A stretch of DNA of 37,681 nucleotides from Robiginitomaculum sp. (GTDB taxonomy: Bacteria > Pseudomonadota > Alphaproteobacteria > Caulobacterales > Maricaulaceae), in contig NVVV01000027.1 in the NCBI GenBank assembly GCA_002733495.1, positions 1 through 37,681 on the forward strand, given 5' to 3'. How positions within the stretch are numbered: the first letter of the stretch is position 1; every line of letters begins with the position of its first letter. Position numbers and translations under genes: made by a program. Of the stretch, positions 24,482 to 32,185 are shown in pieces. Under the pieces are notes generated by a model, which saw only the letters and a list, made by a program, of their open reading frames with translations, was not told the origin of the DNA and made no database searches.

Positions 24482-25357
24482 TTATTCTGCCCCGCCCAGT
24501 TTTACCGATTGCACCCAATGTTTTGGATATTTCATTCTCAGTTCTTGTTCAAAATCTACGGCACTCTCTTGGTCATCGGTAAGCGCCAGGCACGTTGCGC
24601 CGGAGCCACACAAACGCACGAGTTGTGCTTGCGGGCATTGTTCCAGCGTCTCCAGTAACTCACCAAGGCGCGGCTCCAAAGCAGTGGCGGCCCTAGTCAG
24701 GCAATTGCTATGGGTTTTAAGTTCTGTCAGAGCATCATGTGCATTATTGGCCACAAAATAAGTGTGTCCACTTAGCACCTGGCCCAAATTCATTTCGTCA
24801 AAGCGAGCAAAGACTTGCGCGGTGGAAAGGGTAAAGCCCGGATTAATCAGCACGCCGTGCAAGATCGGCCAAGACCCCGTGTCGTGTAGAATTTCACCAG
24901 TGCCTGACATAAAACGAGGGCGGCTTTGCACACAGACCGGCACATCGGCTCCCAAAGCCTGCCCCATTTTCTCAAGATCAACATATGAAAACCCACTATC
25001 CCAAAGCCGGTTCAGGCCACGCAAAGCCGCGGCTGCATCGGCCGATCCCCCGCCAATGCCAGAGGCCACGGGCAGGGTTTTGTGCAGTGTAATCGCTGCA
25101 CCCTTTTGGCATCCTGTGGCCGCGATCAGGGCGTTGGCCGCGCGCAGTACAAGGTTATCTGGTCCGGCGTCCAGACCAGACCCAAAGGGACCATCAATTT
25201 TAAGGCTTAGGTCCGGCGCACTTTCAAAGGACAGTTCATCCCCAATATTGGCGAAAACCACCAGGCTTTGCATCGGGTGATAGCCGTCCGTTGCGCGCCG
25301 CCCCACTTTCAGGGTGAGATTAATCTTGGCTGGTGCGGTTTCGCAGATAGAGGTCAA
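24482..25357 (-). CDS. ispE: 4-diphosphocytidyl-2-C-methyl-D-erythritol kinase
   Basis: A GHMP kinase of the non-mevalonate isoprenoid pathway that phosphorylates CDP-methylerythritol. The 291 residues have the N-terminal APAKINLTLKVGRRATDGYH with catalytic K11. The glycine-rich ATP loop is LPVASGIGGGSADAAAALRGLN, and D138 in LGADVP is the catalytic aspartate. The C-terminal GHMP motif is CGSGATCLAL. The start overlaps the stop of the TPR gene by 4 bp (25354-25357), so the two are coupled. Confidence 0.94.
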   Translation of the reverse strand: MTSICETAPAKINLTLKVGRRATDGYHPMQSLVVFANIGDELSFESAPDLSLKIDGPFGSGLDAGPDNLVLRAANALIAATGCQKGAAITLHKTLPVASGIGGGSADAAAALRGLNRLWDSGFSYVDLEKMGQALGADVPVCVQSRPRFMSGTGEILHDTGSWPILHGVLINPGFTLSTAQVFARFDEMNLGQVLSGHTYFVANNAHDALTELKTHSNCLTRAATALEPRLGELLETLEQCPQAQLVRLCGSGATCLALTDDQESAVDFEQELRMKYPKHWVQSVKLGGAE

Positions 25358-27096
25358 GGCGTTGTGCTGGCAACCTCGGGAGCATCACGCAACCCATGCT
25401 CTAGCTTTTCCCGAACAATTTCAAAATCAACGTCAACATCGGGCTTCAGGCTGAGGGTATGGGTCCACTGAAAGCGGGCTTCCAAATGCCGCCCGGCCTG
25501 CCAATAGGCATCGGCCAGATGGTCAGAAATCGTTGGCTCACCGGGTTCCAGCTCAACGGCGCGCTCCAGATAGCGCACCGCAGGTTCATAATGGCCGAGG
25601 CGATAATGCGCCCAGCCCAAAGAATCGATAATATAGCCAGCGTCCGGGCGCAGGCTGAGGGCCTTTTCAATTAGCGCAAAACCTTCATCAAGGTGCTCAC
25701 CCATATTAATATAGGTGTAGCCAAGGTAATTCAGGACATCGGGCTGGTTGGGGTCAAGGTTTAAAGCCTTCTTAAAATCCAGTACGCTGTCCTGCCAGCG
25801 CCCCAAACGTTCCAGAACATTACCCCTTGAAAAATATACCTGCCAGGTGGCTGTTTTGCCCTGACGCTCAATCAGACGATCATAAATAGGCAGGGCCATT
25901 TCATAGTCGCGTATCGAGCGCAGTACATCGGCATAGGTTGAGACCAGGTCATCATCGTCGGGGTGGGCTTCGGCCAGACCGCGAAAAATCTCAACGGCCT
26001 CATCGCGTTGATCCATGCGTAACAAAGCGCGCGCCCGGTTCAGATCGGCATTTTCCCGGTACGGAGAATCCAGGGCAATACTGGAAAAAAGTGCCAATGC
26101 ATCTTCAGGTCGCCGCTCCACCTCCATTATCCGGGCCAGTAATTGTAAGGCGGCCCCATGGTTCGGATTGATAAAACGGGCCATTTCCAGATAAACCAGA
26201 GCCTTGTCAAAATGCGCCTGCGCCGCAAGAATATTCGCTGTGCCATAAAGCGCCTCAGCGGCCCCTTCGCTGGCAGTGCGCACAAGGGGCGCCGGGGGCT
26301 TGGCCCGTTTTTTATTTTTTCGAGCATCCAGGTCTTTTAAGGCCGCGCTGCAAAGGGGGGCCTGTGTAAAAACCTCAACCCCTTTTTGATAGAGCGCCCG
26401 GGCTTCCTCGGGGCGGGTGTGGCGCTCAAGAAATGAGCCATAGGCATAAAGCGAGCGATCCGATATATGCGCAAAGGCCGTTGCCTTTTTATAGGCGGCC
26501 TCAGCCTCATCATCGCGCCCTTCCATATCCAGCACCAGCGCCAGGTTCAGGTGTACAATCCGCGAAAAAATAGGGGCATCAGCGGTGCTGTTGATAAGGG
26601 CAAGCGCTGTTTTTGCATCGCCGGTTCCATAGGCCGCCCAGCCTTGCAAAAGCTTGCGCACTTCACCATTAAACGGTCCGTATTTTCCCGTGGCAAGGAC
26701 AGACTGGGCCTCGCTATACTTTTTGACAGCCAGCGCATCAGCAGCAATGCCAAGGCGCATCAGGTTGTTTTCGGCTTCACTGCCCAGAACCGGGCGGGCG
26801 TAAGCCGCGCTTTTTGTAATGCGGCCCGCCATCAGGGCGCTGAGAAAGGCCTGTTTTTGTAATAAGGGGTTTTGCGGCTCTTTTGTCAGGGCTGCGGCAT
26901 AAAAATCAGCGGCCGCGTAAACATCATTCTGGCCGCTGGCATAGCGCGCCGCCAGATAATTGCCATAAGCGGATTCGGTTGTCCGCCCTTCGTTCTGGCG
27001 AACCAGCGTATCACTGGCACAGGCCGCCAGCAGGAAAACCGTACCGCCAACCAGTGAAAACGCTATTTGTTTGCGTAATGAAATGCGTAAGGTCAT
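25354..27096 (-). CDS. TPR-repeat lipoprotein
   Basis: A 580-residue envelope protein. The signal ends in a lipobox (LLAAC, C26). The rest is a chain of tetratricopeptide repeats; clear units include AALQLLARIMEVERRPEDALALFSSI, VYFSRGNVLERLGRWQDSVLDFKKALNLDP, VLNYLGYTYINMGEHLDEGFALIEKALSLRPD, IIDSLGWAHYRLGHYEPAVRYLERAVELEP and ISDHLADAYWQAGRHLEARFQW. I recall this type next to ispE in other alphaproteobacteria. A scaffold role at the cell envelope is inferred. It is not TadD: it is much longer and lies away from the pilus locus. Confidence 0.87.
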   Translation of the reverse strand: MTLRISLRKQIAFSLVGGTVFLLAACASDTLVRQNEGRTTESAYGNYLAARYASGQNDVYAAADFYAAALTKEPQNPLLQKQAFLSALMAGRITKSAAYARPVLGSEAENNLMRLGIAADALAVKKYSEAQSVLATGKYGPFNGEVRKLLQGWAAYGTGDAKTALALINSTADAPIFSRIVHLNLALVLDMEGRDDEAEAAYKKATAFAHISDRSLYAYGSFLERHTRPEEARALYQKGVEVFTQAPLCSAALKDLDARKNKKRAKPPAPLVRTASEGAAEALYGTANILAAQAHFDKALVYLEMARFINPNHGAALQLLARIMEVERRPEDALALFSSIALDSPYRENADLNRARALLRMDQRDEAVEIFRGLAEAHPDDDDLVSTYADVLRSIRDYEMALPIYDRLIERQGKTATWQVYFSRGNVLERLGRWQDSVLDFKKALNLDPNQPDVLNYLGYTYINMGEHLDEGFALIEKALSLRPDAGYIIDSLGWAHYRLGHYEPAVRYLERAVELEPGEPTISDHLADAYWQAGRHLEARFQWTHTLSLKPDVDVDFEIVREKLEHGLRDAPEVASTTP

Positions 27097-27142
27097 ATTC
27101 TAAGCCTATCAGTCTCACAGTTGCTGGCAAATCACACCCGCA

Positions 27143-28822
27143 TCACATATTTGGGTAATTGGGTCCCCCGGCCCCTTCTGGGCAGGTCCAGGTAATGTTC
27201 TGCGACGGATCTTTAATATCGCACGTTTTGCAATGCACACAGTTTTGCGCATTGATCTGAAAGCGCGGGTTTTCACCCTTGTCATCATAAATGAACTCAT
27301 ACACCCCGGCCGGGCAATAGCGTTGCGACGGTCCGGCAAACTCTGGAAGGTTGACCGAAACTGGAATATTCGGGTCCACAAGTTTCAGGTGCACCGGCTG
27401 ATCTTCTTCATGATTGGTGGCGGAAAAAGACACGCTGGTCAGCTTGTCAAAAGTAATCACCCCATCGGGCTTGGGATAGGCGATGGGCTTGTGCTTGCTG
27501 GCAGGTTCGGTTGATTGCGCATCGGTTTTGCCGTGATGCAATGTGCCAAAGAATGAAAAGCCGCCGGTGAGTGTATTAACCCACAAGTCCATACCCGTCA
27601 GGGCCAGGCCGCCGACCCAGGTGCCAAACTTGCTCCACAACGGCTTGGCATTGCGCACAATTTTCAGCTCGCGGCGTACGGCGCTTTTTTCATAGCTATC
27701 GGTATAGGCGGCCAGCGTATCATTACGGCGCCCGGCCTGAATGGCCTCAAACGCGGCCTTGGCGGCCATCATGCCGGTTTGCATAGCATTATGGCTGCCC
27801 TTGATGCGCGGCAAATTCATAAAGCCGGCGGCACAGCCTATTAGCGCCCCGCCCGGAAATGTCAGCTCTGGTACAGACTGGAACCCGCCTTCGGTCAGCG
27901 CCCGCGCGCCATAGGCAATGCGCTTGCCCCCCTCCAGGGTGTCGCGAATGGCGGGGTGGGTTTTCAGGCGCTGAAACTCGTCATAGGGCGACAGATACGG
28001 GTTTTTGTAATTCAGGTGCACCACCATGCCCAGCGCTACATAATTATCCTCGAAATGATAAAGGAACGAGCCGCCGCCGGTGGCGTTGTTTAATGGCCAG
28101 CCAAAGGTGTGTTGCACCAGACCTGGCTCAAACACCTCATCGCGCACCTGCCACAATTCCTTAATGCCAAGGCCAAATTTTTGCGGGTCAGAATTTTTGT
28201 CCAGCTCAAACCGGGCGATAAGCTGTTTGGAAAGCGAGCCACGCGCCCCTTCGCCAAAGAGGACATATTTACCGTTCAACTCCATCCCCGGCTGGTAATC
28301 AGGCTTGTGCGCGCCATCAGCGGCCACGCCAAATACGCCAGCAACCACACCGCGCACCGCACCATCTTCATTGTACAATACTTCGGAGGCCGCCATGCCG
28401 GGATAAACCTCAACCCCCATGGCTTCGGCCTGCTTGGCCAGCCAGCGGCACAGATTAGCCAGTGAGACAATATAATTGCCGTGATTATGGATCAAAGGCG
28501 GCATAATAAAGCCCGGCAGGGTCAGCGACCCAGCCGCGCCCAGCACCATAAAGCGATCTTTCTTGACCGCCGTTTTTACCGGCGCGCCGCGTTCTTTCCA
28601 GTCTGGGAAAAGCGCGTTTAGGCCAGAGGGGTCCAGCACCGCGCCCGACAGGATATGCGCGCCCACTTCTGAGCCTTTTTCCAGCACCACCACGGACAAG
28701 TCTTGCCCGGCCTCGGCTGCCAATTGCTTGAAATGGATGGCGGCGCTTAAACCCGCCGGGCCAGCCCCAACGATGACCACATCAAAATCCATGGCTTCGC
28801 GCGTCATGTCCTGATCACTCAT
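27143..28822 (-). CDS. etfQO: Electron transfer flavoprotein-ubiquinone oxidoreductase
   Basis: Membrane-bound flavoprotein that passes electrons from ETF to ubiquinone during fatty-acid and amino-acid oxidation. The start at 28822 (MSDQDMTREAMDFDVVIVGAG) places the FAD Rossmann motif GAGPAGLSAA near the N-terminus; the frame is open upstream to 28885, but those 21 residues do not fit the family. The 559 residues end with the 4Fe-4S domain: C503 (CPAGVYE), then C528, C531 and C534 in NCVHCKTCDIKDPSQNI. Ubiquinone and FAD regions such as AHILSGAVLDPSGLNALFP are intact. It lies upstream of the TPR-ispE pair (46-bp gap) and divergent from the UDG gene. Confidence 0.95.
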   Translation of the reverse strand: MSDQDMTREAMDFDVVIVGAGPAGLSAAIHFKQLAAEAGQDLSVVVLEKGSEVGAHILSGAVLDPSGLNALFPDWKERGAPVKTAVKKDRFMVLGAAGSLTLPGFIMPPLIHNHGNYIVSLANLCRWLAKQAEAMGVEVYPGMAASEVLYNEDGAVRGVVAGVFGVAADGAHKPDYQPGMELNGKYVLFGEGARGSLSKQLIARFELDKNSDPQKFGLGIKELWQVRDEVFEPGLVQHTFGWPLNNATGGGSFLYHFEDNYVALGMVVHLNYKNPYLSPYDEFQRLKTHPAIRDTLEGGKRIAYGARALTEGGFQSVPELTFPGGALIGCAAGFMNLPRIKGSHNAMQTGMMAAKAAFEAIQAGRRNDTLAAYTDSYEKSAVRRELKIVRNAKPLWSKFGTWVGGLALTGMDLWVNTLTGGFSFFGTLHHGKTDAQSTEPASKHKPIAYPKPDGVITFDKLTSVSFSATNHEEDQPVHLKLVDPNIPVSVNLPEFAGPSQRYCPAGVYEFIYDDKGENPRFQINAQNCVHCKTCDIKDPSQNITWTCPEGAGGPNYPNM

Positions 28823-28968
28823 TATCGTCTCTCTTATCGTCTTTAATGCCGTTTGTTTTTCTCTCTTAACCGACCCTTGCCCCAAGGGCCATAGTTTTGA
28901 TGCCCCACTGGTGCAAGATCGTGCATTTGCTCACTAAATGCCCTAAACTCCCCTTGAAAGGCACAAAA

Positions 28969-29775
28969 ATGAGCGATCCGGCCCAATCTTCTGATGATAT
29001 TGCCAAAGCCCACAAGGCCCTGAGCGCCTGGTGGGAGGCCGCCGGTGTTGATGTGCCGCCCGTGCAAAAACCAAAAAAAGCCGCAGGCCAGCGCCAAGCC
29101 GCAGAGCCATCTGCGCCCCGTCAGGCCGTTGCGCAGACAGAAGAAAAAGCACCGCCCGCAGCAGAGCCGCAAGCCGCACGAAAAGCCGCCGCCAAAGCCG
29201 ATAATCTGGAGACATTAAAAGCCGCCCTTGAAAGCTTTGACGCCGGGCCGGTCAAGGCCGGGGCGCGCAACACCGTCTTTGCCCGTGGCAATCCCAAAGC
29301 CAAACTGATGGTCATTGGCGAGGCCCCGGGGCGTGATGAGGATGAACAAGGCCTGCCCTTTGTCGGGGCTTCGGGGCAATTGCTGGACCGGATGCTGGCC
29401 GCCGCCGGATTTGGCGAAGACGATGTCTATATCACCAACGCCTTTAACTGGCGCCCGCCCCAAAACCGCAAACCCACGCCAGACGAGCTGGCCATGACCT
29501 TGCCGTTTCTGGAACGCCATATTGCCCTGATTAATCCAAAAATTATTCTTCTGGTTGGGGCTAGCCCGATGCAGGCAGTTCTGGGCGTATCGGCGGGGAT
29601 CACCCGCGCCCGGGGGCAATGGCATGAGTATGCGGTTAAAAATGCCGACGGCACAAAGAGCGATCAAACCATACCCGCTTTGCCCACCTTTCATCCGGCT
29701 TTCCTGTTGCGCGCCCCCTTGGCCAAACGCGATGTCTGGCATGATCTGCAAAGCGTGGTGGAGCGGCTTGGCTAG
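28969..29775 (+). CDS. Uracil-DNA glycosylase, family-4-like, without cysteines
   Basis: Removes uracil from DNA to begin base-excision repair. From the ATG at 28969 (AAAGG upstream) it has 268 residues. About 75 residues of Ala/Pro/Lys/Gln-rich linker precede the catalytic domain. Motif 1 is GEAPGRDEDEQGLPFVGASGQLLDRML; motif 2 is HPAFLLR (242-248), with ITNAFNWRPPQNRKPTPDEL between. Family 4 enzymes normally bind a 4Fe-4S cluster with four Cys, but here there is not one cysteine in the whole protein; the usual CRPP position is W161. The fold is likely kept by another means, or function is changed. A longer frame from 28897 has no support. It is divergent from etfQO. Confidence 0.88.
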   Translation: MSDPAQSSDDIAKAHKALSAWWEAAGVDVPPVQKPKKAAGQRQAAEPSAPRQAVAQTEEKAPPAAEPQAARKAAAKADNLETLKAALESFDAGPVKAGARNTVFARGNPKAKLMVIGEAPGRDEDEQGLPFVGASGQLLDRMLAAAGFGEDDVYITNAFNWRPPQNRKPTPDELAMTLPFLERHIALINPKIILLVGASPMQAVLGVSAGITRARGQWHEYAVKNADGTKSDQTIPALPTFHPAFLLRAPLAKRDVWHDLQSVVERLG

Positions 29776-29949
29776 GTTCTGGTCATCAGTGTGATGAACG
29801 GTCATTATGCGTTTCTAAAAGAAGCCCGCCTGTTTGAAGCCTGGGATGAGGGGAATAAAGACTGATGGCGCTTGTCGCTAAAATGGGTGCGGTGCGCGAA
29901 GAATGGCCCGACGTGAGGGCCGACTTGAGGCACGGTTAAGCGACGAAGA

Positions 29950-31017
29950 CTACTCCGCCGGGTGCGCGTGCTTGGCCCGGTCCGCCTCGGCGGCATCCTG
30001 CCAAAGGCGGGTGAGCGCGTGGGCCAAGTTTTTACGGCTGGCGCGTAAATAGGTCGAATTATCACTTAACCCATCGCGCAGGCGTGCGTAAGCGTGGGGC
30101 AGATTGTGATAGGGCATGCGCGGATAAAGGTGGTGCGTGGCATGAAAGCGCAGACCCACCGGCGCCCACAATGTGGTGAGGATCGGATGGCCCGGCACAT
30201 CAACGCTGTCGAGGAATTGTTCGGCGACGCTCATCTGTTCTGCGCCCGGATTGCGATAGGCATGGGCCGCCAATGTGCGTAAGGAGTTGAACAAAAAGAT
30301 CAGCACCGCCACGGTGTACCAGATGGCCAGCGCCTTGATCGGCAAAATGCCCTGCCAGACCAGCGCAATCGCCGTCCAGCCATAGGCAAAGGCCATAAAT
30401 TCCTGAAACAGCCATTGGCCCTTGGGGTCGTCATTTTTGGCGGCGCGGCTGTATGTCAGATCAATGGTTAGCGAAGAGGCGCTGCGCCAGATCAGTTTGC
30501 GCAAGGGGGGAATAGCCCAGCCCAGTGGTGCGAGAATGAGAAAACGCACCACAAAAAACGCCGGCAATATAAAGATCAAAAACATATAGCCGATAATGCC
30601 AAGGGGGTTGCCCGCACCAAAGGGCAGGTATTCACCGTCCTCGATGGTGCCATAAACATCATGCACATGATGGTGGCGGTGCACGCCGTGATAGGTGAAG
30701 CTGGGGATCAGCATGGCAAAGCCGCAGAGCAAATTCCACACAAAGCGAAAGCCCTTGAACGTGCCGGCTTTTAAATGCGTCAGCTCGTGGGTGAACAAAA
30801 CCGCCCGATAGAGCAACAGTGTTGAGGCCAGCAGGCTGGTTATGCCCAAAAGGGAAAAGGTCGAGAAAATCACCGCCACGGCAAAGGCCGCCCAGCCCAA
30901 GGTGATGGAGATGAGAAAATCCGTCCAGTAAATACGCGGATTTGGCTTCATCAGGTCCGCCACCAATGTGTTGGCTTCCTTCATGGGAAAGGCGTTGTTT
31001 TCGCGTTCAATGGCCAT
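29950..31017 (-). CDS. Fatty acid desaturase
   Basis: Integral-membrane di-iron desaturase of the acyl-lipid/acyl-CoA type, which inserts a double bond in fatty acyl chains. The 355 residues carry the three His boxes: HELTH (77-81), HRHHH (113-117) and HATHH (292-296). Hydrophobic pairs around 38-70, 135-165 and 205-250 form the membrane hairpins. It converges on the UDG gene, with 174 bp between their stops; only short frames of about 24 codons are open there and none is supported. It lies downstream of the dehalogenase on the same strand with a 110-bp gap that has a 7-bp inverted repeat (31035-31041 / 31075-31081). The substrate is not predictable. Confidence 0.9.
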   Translation of the reverse strand: MAIERENNAFPMKEANTLVADLMKPNPRIYWTDFLISITLGWAAFAVAVIFSTFSLLGITSLLASTLLLYRAVLFTHELTHLKAGTFKGFRFVWNLLCGFAMLIPSFTYHGVHRHHHVHDVYGTIEDGEYLPFGAGNPLGIIGYMFLIFILPAFFVVRFLILAPLGWAIPPLRKLIWRSASSLTIDLTYSRAAKNDDPKGQWLFQEFMAFAYGWTAIALVWQGILPIKALAIWYTVAVLIFLFNSLRTLAAHAYRNPGAEQMSVAEQFLDSVDVPGHPILTTLWAPVGLRFHATHHLYPRMPYHNLPHAYARLRDGLSDNSTYLRASRKNLAHALTRLWQDAAEADRAKHAHPAE

Positions 31018-31127
31018 TGCGGATAATCCATACCGGGTTGCAGGGTCTTCACATAAGGAATTTCATAGGTATGGGCAACCCGCACACATCAAGCGCGCGG
31101 GTATACCGCAGCTATGTTTCGGCAATC

Positions 31128-32048
31128 TTAAAGTCGTCGTAACCAGTCCACAATCCCTGTGCCGATAAGGTCCGGATGATCTTCCTGCACATAATGCGTA
31201 CCAGTGCCCAAAAACCGTGTTTCCAGATGCGGTACATTTTCAATCAGCCAGTCAACCACTGGTGCCGGGTTGATGGCACCGGGGGTGGCATAGAAATAAA
31301 GCTTGGGTATTTCGCTGCTGGTCAGCCATTGCCCATTGGCGATGATGGCATCATGGGTCGCTTTGGGCATGCCCGCAATGGGCAGTTCGCGCGGCCATTG
31401 TAATGTCGGCAGGCGGCTTTGCGGCGTTGGGTACGGGGCACGGTAATGCGCCATTTCTGCCTCGGTCAAACCCCGCGCCACGCCCATTTTTGGCAGCAAA
31501 GTCTCAACAAAAAAATTGTTGGCGAGGATCATGTCCTCGCCTTCGCCTTTGGTACGAAAGGATTTGAACAAATCGCCAATGCTGCCCATGGCCTCGTATG
31601 AGGCGGCCGGAAATGCCGGGGGCATGATGGCTTCCATAAAAGCCAGCGCGCACACATTATCCGGATTAAGACGGGCATAACGCATGCCCAATGCCGAGCC
31701 CCAATCGTGGATTACCAGCGTAATGTCTTTCAGGTCCAGTGCCGCCATCAGGGCATCCAGAAAAGCGGCGTGCTCGTCAAAGGTATAACCGATGTCGGGT
31801 GTGCCACTATCACCCATGCCGATCAGGTCTGGCGCAATGGCACGATAGCCTGCGCTGAGTACATGAGGAATTATGTTGCGCCACAAATAAGACGAGGTTG
31901 GGTTGCCGTGCAGGAACACGACCGTCGGCCCTTCGCCCTCATCCACATAGGTCATGGTGGAGTTCAAAACAGCCATGGTCTTTTTCTTAAACGGAAAATC
32001 CGCGCTGATTTCCAATCCATAAGGCCGGGGGGATTGTTCCGATGTCAT
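31128..32048 (-). CDS. dhaA: Haloalkane dehalogenase (subfamily II)
   Basis: Alpha/beta-hydrolase that hydrolyses carbon-halogen bonds to alcohols and halide. All five functional residues of subfamily II are visible: nucleophile D115 and halide-binding W116 (HDWGS), halide-binding N49 (HGNPTSSYLWRN), acid E139 (FMEAIMPP) and base H285 (GTGTHYVQEDHP). Their spacing (66, 24 and 146 residues) matches the DhaA type closely. It has 306 residues, a normal length, and no signal peptide. The symbol reflects family membership, not proven orthology. It is divergent from carB across a 137-bp gap where I see no clear promoter motif. Confidence 0.91.
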   Translation of the reverse strand: MTSEQSPRPYGLEISADFPFKKKTMAVLNSTMTYVDEGEGPTVVFLHGNPTSSYLWRNIIPHVLSAGYRAIAPDLIGMGDSGTPDIGYTFDEHAAFLDALMAALDLKDITLVIHDWGSALGMRYARLNPDNVCALAFMEAIMPPAFPAASYEAMGSIGDLFKSFRTKGEGEDMILANNFFVETLLPKMGVARGLTEAEMAHYRAPYPTPQSRLPTLQWPRELPIAGMPKATHDAIIANGQWLTSSEIPKLYFYATPGAINPAPVVDWLIENVPHLETRFLGTGTHYVQEDHPDLIGTGIVDWLRRL

Positions 32049-32185
32049 GGGGTTTCCTTTGTTGGATTAGGGTCCTGATCCTCATAACGCAAATTGTCCG
32101 TCAAAAGAAGCACACAAAGTGCGCCTTGCATCTTGGCAGAAATGCGTGAGCCGGTTACACACGGCAAAATCTAAGCGGTGCACTC

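Noticed and set aside
25354..27096. TPR lipoprotein as TadD of the pilus locus
   Set aside because: It is far longer than TadD, sits about 6.5 kb beyond tadC on the other strand, and is coupled to ispE.
29776..29949. Two short open frames (about 23-24 codons) between the UDG and desaturase genes
   Set aside because: No similarity, RBS or coding signal that I can support; possibly a remnant, but the evidence is insufficient.
31035..31081. GGGTTGC / GCAACCC inverted repeat between the dehalogenase and desaturase genes
   Set aside because: Short arms with a 33-nt loop; could be chance, so it is mentioned only in the desaturase entry.
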